Shown here: one piece after another, positions 45,401 through 54,400 of the stretch
How positions within the stretch are numbered: the stretch's first letter is position 1
Layout of the letters: each line of letters starts with the position of its first letter
Source: Saturnia japonica
Lineage: Eukaryota; Arthropoda; Insecta; Lepidoptera; Saturniidae
Assembly: GCA_033032175.1 (NCBI GenBank)
Contig: CM065304.1
Span: 6,448,001-6,512,000 of the forward strand
Direction: 5' to 3'
Length of the DNA stretch: 64,000 nt
Translations under genes and position numbers: made by a program
Notes under the pieces: generated by a model
What the model was told of the DNA's origin: nothing
What the model saw: the letters and a program-made list of their open reading frames with translations, nothing else
Databases searched by the model: none

Positions 45401-48400
45401 ATGGTAAAGTCAGCATTCAGCAGTGACTATAAAAGTTCATTAAACCGCCCAACGCCAGTGAAGGTAGTTGCAGTATCGAACGAGTGTAAAATGTGCGAAA
45501 TAAAATTATTTTAAATTCTATTTTCATTTTCATAGGAATCGTTGAACTAGCACATAAAAATAAAAAAATTTTTTAACTCACTTAATATTTTGTACGTAAA
45601 TTAAACTTTACCTTTGTAACACAGATATCTATATATTAATACGTGAAGCAAAAGCTTTCGGTAGCTTTTTAAGCGTATTGCGTGCATAAGATTTGGCATG
45701 ATTAAAGTTTATATGGAGAAGGGGTGCAGAAAGCTAAAATATATCTATATTGGTTACTAATATATTCAATTAAATAAATTAATAATGCGAATCCTATACC
45801 AACCAGTGCCATTGAACTTAGACCCCCCAAAATATTGACATTGTCACTCAACGAAAAGTGACAGCAAGTAATGTAGATAATACTCATTGTTTATGAATAC
45901 TGTAAATGTCAAACAGAAAATAGTCTATGATCAAAAAGTCGCTGGGCGAATTTCGACCTTAGGGCGACCGCTAGTAATATTAATTAATTATGGAGATTTT
46001 CAATTAATGGCAAGCTTTATGATATAAAATGTTATGCATAGTCGGCGTCTAGACAAAAGATTTCAATTTCTTTTCTACCTTGGCTAAATATTCTTTATGA
46101 AAAGGCGTCAAAGCTATACGAAACTGAAGCAAATTAAGTCTCGCATTGGTTATTATTTGCATAAAAGATACAAAGTGTTTTGAAACCATACACTACGCAT
46201 CACATCGTAGTTTCAATTTACATAACAATTTATTTTACACAGATCGGAAAATTAATTTTCAATTTTAAATTCATGGAACTCGGATAATGTGGGTGGAGTT
46301 GCTGGGTAAAATCGAAATTCCATTGGGCTCGATTTTGGTACCGTTCTTGTTTCACCAGTTTATATCTACCCATGGTTAAGAACAGTGCTAAAATTATTAT
46401 TTTGGAAATAATACTCCACTTTATAATAATTTCGTTTTAGAACTTTCCTAACAATTGACATTAGATTGTGTACTCAAGGAACTATTTGAGTATAATATGT
46501 AAAAGTTTTAATTTCTAATTGTCACCGGTTTTTATTTTATTTTAAATCAAAGTACCGTAAAACTACTTACTTATCTCCCTCTACACCTATATCCGTCCAC
46601 TTTCATATTTAACATTCTTGCAGTTATATGACTTTCATCAGTTTCATCCCTCCTCACGTCATGTTCATACGACGCTATCCTATTTCACCACTCAACTTGT
46701 TTGCAACTAGTGTTAATCTCATAAATCCTCTGATTTACTCATTCCTGATCTTAACCATGCTAGTTACAATAAACGTCAATCTTAACATTCGCATCTCTTC
46801 CAAGTTTAATCTTTTACATCCATGTCTTTCGTCACTAAGCACTCAGATACATTAATGAAGTTATAAATTGTTTATGGGTATTAATAATAAATTGCAGGGT
46901 GCTAAAATACTTTGTAAGTTTAGCGTTCGACCACAACTCGTTTGATGTTAAGTGACGCTGTAATGCAAGATGGTATCACGCTAACATTAGTGGGGGATCT
47001 AGCTGTCAAGTGCAGCTGCCGGAACTCACCTATAGGTACTTGGCGACAGATTTTCAATTTGAGGGTGGTAATTATCTAGGCGGGCAGTCATTTAAAGCTC
47101 AGACTCAAATTCTATTCATTTAATTTTAGTTAACAGTTTAGTTGGTTTTTTTTACGGAGTGTTTGACTCCCGGATACATGAAAGTCAGTCAATTTCAGTA
47201 GTTTTTTAGATCAAGTACCTAACCAGAAATCTCATTGACCTAAATTGATTAAAAATTAACAATTATGCCCCCAATCGACCTGATTTAATCATTGGTGTGA
47301 AGTGTCTGAATCCATCAATCAGTAGAAGTACAGAGTTCAGAGCCGTCATCGATTACCAGGGTTTTAATAGAGTTTAAATTCCTTCATCGTTTTAAAGGTA
47401 TGAGTACAATCAATGTTAAGTATTGTGTATTCTGATTTTAATTTCCGTGTAAACATCACCGTTACAAAGTATAAAAATTCATATAGTAGTATTAGTACCT
47501 ACATAAAATAATGTAATTTATTATTTTTATTTTAAAAACAAATTTTTATTCAATATTTCAATAGATTATTTCTAGAAGCAACTGATGCAGCATTTCAGAA
47601 ATGAAAATCTAGTGTGACTATCTTTTTCACAACAAAATAAGAGCTTGAGCAACTAGCTTCATAGTGTGGACTTTTGGTTCTATTATGTAAAAATTGCTGT
47701 CGTCATTTCCCATAACGCGCATTAGAAATAGGAGATTTAAAAAATCTATATTACCTCAAATAAATCTACTTTCTAAAAGGTGTGGTTCATACGAGATTGA
47801 TTGTCATACGATCCGTTCCAACTTAGTCCTTAGTGTGGTAACTTTAAATAAAAAACGTCATAAATCAGTTATGACGCTGCGTTAACAAATAATATCTTGT
47901 GGATTTAAAATGTTTGTTTTTAACTGATTTCAATAAAAGAGGTTTGCAATTGGACTGTACTTTTTTTTAATATCATTTCGCGCATAACTTCTTTGTTTAT
48001 GAACTGATTTAGATGATTCTTTTTTCGTTAGAACGGTTAAGTGATATCATTTTAATTTTATTAACATAGAACCTTGGACTTAGAAGATACACTAGGGAAT
48101 TCCTTAAAATTATTGAAGTTGGTTTCGTTTTTTTGTTAAAAATTGTCTTGTATAAACAGAAATAGAAGGCTCTTAAAATATTGTACAGAGGAATGTTGAT
48201 AAATCTAAAACTCCCAGCCTGACACTTACCATCAATAAAATAAAGTCATTTTGTCAAGAGATTATAAAACAAGTGAAAATGGATTTCGTTCTACTAAATA
48301 ATATATTAAAACAACATAATTGTGATATGTATTTAAAAAACGTGTGCGGTCGGGGAACCTTCGTCAGAAACGAATTAACAAAAAAATAAAATGTGTAAAA

Positions 48401-51400
48401 TATTATTAAATAAATATTATTTATAATGTACCATACAAAATAATTGATACTTGTTTTGTCCTGATGTATCTTAGATCACCATCACCTCACCAGTATATGT
48501 CCGCTCCGCTCTGCGGACGGCTTGCTAATCTCCGCCATTTTTTTTTTTTTTTTTATTGAACTGACTATACTGTTAGCCTTAAGGGACCTGAAGCCGCTGC
48601 GGCTTTGACAGCTTCATCGAACTTGGCTGCGCCATATGCGCTCGTCTCTGTTATATAGGCGCTTGAGACGAAGTCAATAAATTACCTCGTGAAGTCAATA
48701 CATTACACTACTGAATAACTACGGAACGTGCACCTGAAATGCGAGATCACCCTGAGGAGCCGCGTTCGAAATGCAATGTTTTGCAATTTGGTAGCTACCT
48801 GAGGAAGGGTATACAACTGGCCGCGCACGATGCTTGTCTGCTCGAATCTCGATACTCGCATGCACACTCTTTGTTTTTAGTATATATTAAAATGTCTAAT
48901 ATAATAAAACATTGGTACTGTGCGAAAGTTTCAACGAGACAAAAAAAAGCACTCATAAAGACTGCCGACAGAGATGAAAACTTAAAACTATAAATAAACA
49001 GTTATTATTTTTGGATATCCAAATTAATGGCAAGCTTTATGATATAAAATGTTATGCATAGTCGGCGTCTAGACAAAAGATTTCAATTTCTTTTCTACCT
49101 TGGCTAAATATTCTTTATGAAAAGGCGTCAAAGCTATACGAAACTGAAGCAAATTAAGTCTCGCATTGGTTATTATTTGCATAAAAGATACAAAGTGTTT
49201 TGAAACCATACACTACGCGTCACATCGTAGTTTCAATTTACATAACAATTTATTTTACACAGATCGGAAAATTAATTTTCAATTTTAAATTCATGGAACT
49301 CGGATAATGTGGGTGGAGTTGCTGGGTAAAATCGAAATTCCATTGGGCTCGATTTTGGTACCGTTCTTGTTTCACCAGTTTATATCTACCAATGGTTAAG
49401 AACAGTGCTAAAATTATTATTTTGGAAATAATACTCCACTTTATAATAATTTCGTTTTAGAACTTTCCTAACAATTGACATTAGATTGTGTACTCAAGGA
49501 ACTATTTGAGTATAATATGTAAAAGTTTTAATTTCTAATTGTCACCGGTTTTTATTTTATTTTAAATCAAAGTACCGTAAAACTACTTACTTATCTCCCT
49601 CTACACCTATATCCGTCCACTTTCATATTTAACATTCTTGCAGTTATATGACTTTCATCAGTTTCATCCCTCCTCACGTCATGTTCATACGACGCTATCC
49701 TATTTCACCACTCAACTTGTTTGCAACTAGTGTTAATCTCATAAATCCTCTGATTTACTCATTCCTGATCTTAACCATGCTAGTTACAATAAACGTCAAT
49801 CTTAACATTCGCATCTCTTCCAAGTTTAATCTTTTACATCCATGTCTTTCGTCACTAAGCACTCAGATACATTAATGAAGTTATAAATTGTTTATGGGTA
49901 TTAATAATAAATTGCAGGGTGCTAAAATACTTTGTAAGTTTAGCGTTCGACCACAACTCGTTTGATGTTAAGTGACGCTGTAATGCAAGATGGTATCACG
50001 CTAACATTAGTGGGGGATCTAGCTGTCAAGTGCAGCTGCCGGAACTCACCTATAGGTACTTGGCGACAGATTTTCAATTTGAGGGTGGTAATTATCTAGG
50101 CGGGCAGTCATTTAAAGCTCAGACTCAAATTCTATTCATTTAATTTTAGTTAACAGTTTAGTTGGTTTTTTTACGGAGTGTTTGACTCCCGGATACATGA
50201 AAGTCAGTCAATTTCAGTAGTTTTTTAGATCAAGTACCTAACCAGAAATCTCATTGACCTAAATTGATTAAAAATTAACAATTATGCCCCCAATCGACCT
50301 GATTTAATCATTGATGTGAAGTGTCTGAATCCATCAATCAGTAGAAGTACAGAGTTCAGAGCCGTCATCGATTACCAGGGTTTTAATAGAGTTTAAATTC
50401 CTTCATCGTTTTAAAGGTATGAGTACAATCAATGTTAAGTATTGTGTATTCTGATTTTAATTTCCGTGTAAACATCACCGTTACAAAGTATAAAAATTCA
50501 TATAGTAGTATTAGTACCTACATAAAATAATGTAATTTATTATTTTTATTTTAAAAACAAATTTTTATTCAATATTTCAATAGATTATTTCTAGAAGCAA
50601 CTGATGCAGCATTTCAGAAATGAAAATCTAGTGTGACTATCTTTTTCACAACAAAATAAGAGCTTGAGCAACTAGCTTCATAGTGTGGACTTTTGGTTCT
50701 ATTATGTAAAAATTGCTGTCGTCATTTCCCATAACGCGCATTAGAAATAGGAGATTTAAAAAATCTATATTACCTCAAATAAATCTACTTTCTAAAAGGT
50801 GTGGTTCATACGAGATTGATTGTCATACGATCCGTTCCAACTTAGTCCTTAGTGTGGTAACTTTAAATAAAAAACGTCATAAATCAGTTATGACGCTGCG
50901 TTAACAAATAATATCTTGTGGATTTAAAATGTTTGTTTTTAACTGATTTCAATAAAAGAGGTTTGCAATTGGACTGTACTTTTTTTAATATCATTTCGCG
51001 CATAACTTCTTTGTTTATGAACTGATTTAGATGATTCTTTTTTCGTTAGAAAGGTTAAGTGATATCATTTTAATTTTATTAACATAGAACCTTGGACTTA
51101 GAAGATACACCAGGGAATTCCTTAAAATTATTGAAGTTGGTTTCGTTTTTTTGTTAAAAATTGTCTTGTATAAACAGAAATAGAAGGCTCTTAAAATATT
51201 GTACAGAGGAATGTTGATAAATCTAAAACTCCCAGCCTGACACTTACCATCAATAAAATAAAGTCATTTTGTCAAGAGATTATAAAACAAGTGAAAATGG
51301 ATTTCGTTCTACTAAATAATATATTAAAACAACATAATTGTGATATGTATTTAAAAAACGTGTGCGGTCGGGGAACCTTCGTCAGAAACGAATTAACAAA

Positions 51401-54400
51401 AAAATAAAATGTGTAAAATATTATTAAATAAATATTATTTATAATGTACCATACAAAATAATTGATACTTGTTTTGTCCTGATGTATCTTAGATCACCAT
51501 CACCTCACCAGTATATGTCCGCTCCGCTCTGCGGACGGCTTGCTAATCTCCTAAGGGACCTGAAGCCGCTGCGGCTTTGACAGCTTCATCGAACTTGGCT
51601 GCGCCATATGCGCTCGTCTCTGTTATATAGGCGCTTGAGACGAAGTCAATAAATTACCTCGTGAAGTCAATACATTACACTACTGAATAACTACGGAACG
51701 TGCACCTGAAATGCGAGATCACCCTGAGGAGCCGCGTTCGAAATGCAATGTTTTGCAATTTGGTAGCTACCTGAGGAAGGGTATACAACTGGCCGCGCAC
51801 GATGCTTGTCTGCTCGAATCTCGATACTCGCATGCACACTCTTTGTTTTTAGTATATATTAAAATGTCTAATATAATAAAACATTGGTACTGTGCGAAAG
51901 TTTCAGCGAGACAAAAAAAAAGCAGTCATAAAGACTGCCGACAGAGATGAAAACTTAAAACTATAAATAAACAGTTATTATTTTTGGATATCCAAATTAA
52001 TTGTTTAATTTATAGGTTATATTACCGTTTATTATTAACATATCACGTGCCCAAGTCGATGACGACTTACACGAATTTACTACCTATCCAAACCTCCCTA
52101 TATTTTCACTTCAAAAAATGTTTTTTTTAAATCCACCTCTCTCATACTTACTTTTAGTATCTAAAGATAACTATTATATTATATATATGTATATATATAT
52201 ATTTTTTATTTTATTTTTTTGTAAAATGTAAGCCTTTAAAAGTACGACATGTAACGTAGACATGGTTTGTTTCTTTTAAAGGAACTGAACCCTAAAGAAA
52301 CAGGCGTCATCTGATCACGTTTTATAAATGCCAAAGTCCACGTGTACGCTATAATAGAACGGGGAGAGTTAGGCTTTGACTTTTACCTTTTTCGAAATCG
52401 AATTCTTAAAAAAACACAATTCTTCGAATCAAGTTTTCGTAAACGCCAACGTCTACGTGTAAGGTAATTTTACGTTGATCTTGTTTTTTTTTTTTGTAAT
52501 CCAGCTTTCGACCGGCCGCTTGTAAAACGCTTGTAATGTTGGCATTACGAATTATGTGCCTTTGCCTAAAAACATTAATAACCTTAAAAAAGTATGTATG
52601 TGGCAATCTGCTCTGTGTACTCTGTATGTGTCACTTCAATAAAAAACTTTCAATTATAAAAGTGAAGTGTTATTCATTAATAAATATTAAAACTCCTGCA
52701 TAAAATTACAATAATAACAAAATTAAATAATCACATGTAAAAGCATAGCTATCACTAGCGCGTTGCCAACCTTGAACCCTTCTTCTCCAATGAGCTATGG
52801 AAACCCTACTCACCGCAGGAACACAACACAAGATAATTTGCCTGCGATCTTATGTATGATGGAGTTATTTTACCAGTCGGACTGTTCGAAGTAGATAAAA
52901 ATCTCCATGGACACAATGTAGTTTTCCACATGAAAATCTTCAAAACTACAAAAAAATCTAAATGATTTATTTTATCCTTGTTTTTAATTAGCTAATAGTG
53001 TCGACTGGTTTTTAAATCACGGACTGAAATAAACAGTTGCCAAACGAAAATTTGTTCGAAAATTAATTTCTTTTGTTTTGAACTTTCAGTGAAGCCATAC
53101 ATACCAATTGGTTTAAATGTCATTGCCAGTCTATATTTGCGTTAATGACTACCCCACCCCACGGTGGCCACGGTTTCATATTTGTAAAATTTATTCGACC
53201 AGCTCTCTAACACGCCCGTCTAAAATATCGTTATTTTCACTGCCCACGTTTGCCTTCATATTTCCAAATTGTTTGACGTTTATGGATATTGCTCCGCTGC
53301 TTAAATAGCGTGTAGTTATAACACAAAAAGAAATTATTTGAATTTAAGAACTTAAAAAACAATCGCTCGACCTTTATAATACTAAAAATTGTAGTATAGA
53401 CAATTGCATAGACGGATAATTCTCATAGTCATCATCATCACCCTATTAGCAGCCGAACAAGAACTAGCAGGATGATAAAACACGATAACTGTATCAGACA
53501 AGATGAGGACCATCGTAAACAAAGTATAATGACCGTCGTAGTGAAACGCTTAGTCGTGTCGAGTTCCAGAATCAGCTGATGGTTATCCAGTAATCGAGGG
53601 GCATGGATCGTGGTCCGACTGGTTCGCGATGGACCACATGGTGATAAAGCATTCACAGTAATTATCTTTTGGTGTGTCTCGGGATCACCTACTGCATATT
53701 CAACTGTAGAGAAGCTTGCTCGCAAGACAGCAACGATTCGCGATGGATTGTCGATGTTTTGGTGGTCGCCACGGTTTTTGGATTATACTGTGTATGAGAG
53801 CCGTCACTTTGCCGTGTTACTTTAAACAAAAACTGAGCAATATTCAAGTCTAGACTTTCTATGTCATTGCAGTTACAAACGTCGTCGGTCAAGTTATCGA
53901 TCCAATTCCAAACCCATTCCTACCTCTGCACGTTTTTTTTTTTCAAAAACCATGATGAGTTGTAGAGTATTCAGTTGTTAATCCCTTAGGAAATAAATAC
54001 AATACGTGCGAAATTTTCGTGATAGAATTTTAAATTACTAATCTTCTTCTTCTTCTTTCTCTTAGCTATTATCCTATTTCATTAGCGGTCAGCCGTCCTA
54101 GTACATTTGCGCCGCACCATACGGTTGTGGGGTGTCTGTTTTGTTGTGTTGGTCACTAATATGTCGTTTTTTATTTTTCATAGCCAGGTTATTAGTGATT
54201 GTCCACGGCCTCTTTGTCTATATTTTATATTCATGACACTTTTAGTCAAATGGTCTGATAACCTTTTGTTTCTTTTATTTCATCGTCAGTGCAAAAGTAT
54301 TCCAACCCACGATTTTCCGTATTATTTGATATTAGCAATTGCTCACGATTAAGTTCGCGGTAATAGCATTTTCAAACTCCATAAAAATAAAATTGGTATA

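Noticed and set aside
46628..46855. 75-codon frame repeated identically at 49648-49875
   Set aside because: The identity comes from the 3-kb duplication, not from selection. There is no known motif, and the residue mix follows AT-rich DNA.
47694..47885. 63-codon frame repeated at 50713-50904
   Set aside because: Same duplication; no domain, splice context or start signal supports a protein.
53104..53160. Possible alternative last exon of the CUB gene after TTTGAACTTTCAG at 53103
   Set aside because: It joins exon 7 in phase but runs only about 19 codons to a stop and lacks the conserved [11 protein letters not shown] end, which exon 8 at 56836 supplies. The block also looks like a dispersed repeat shared with 39.1 kb.
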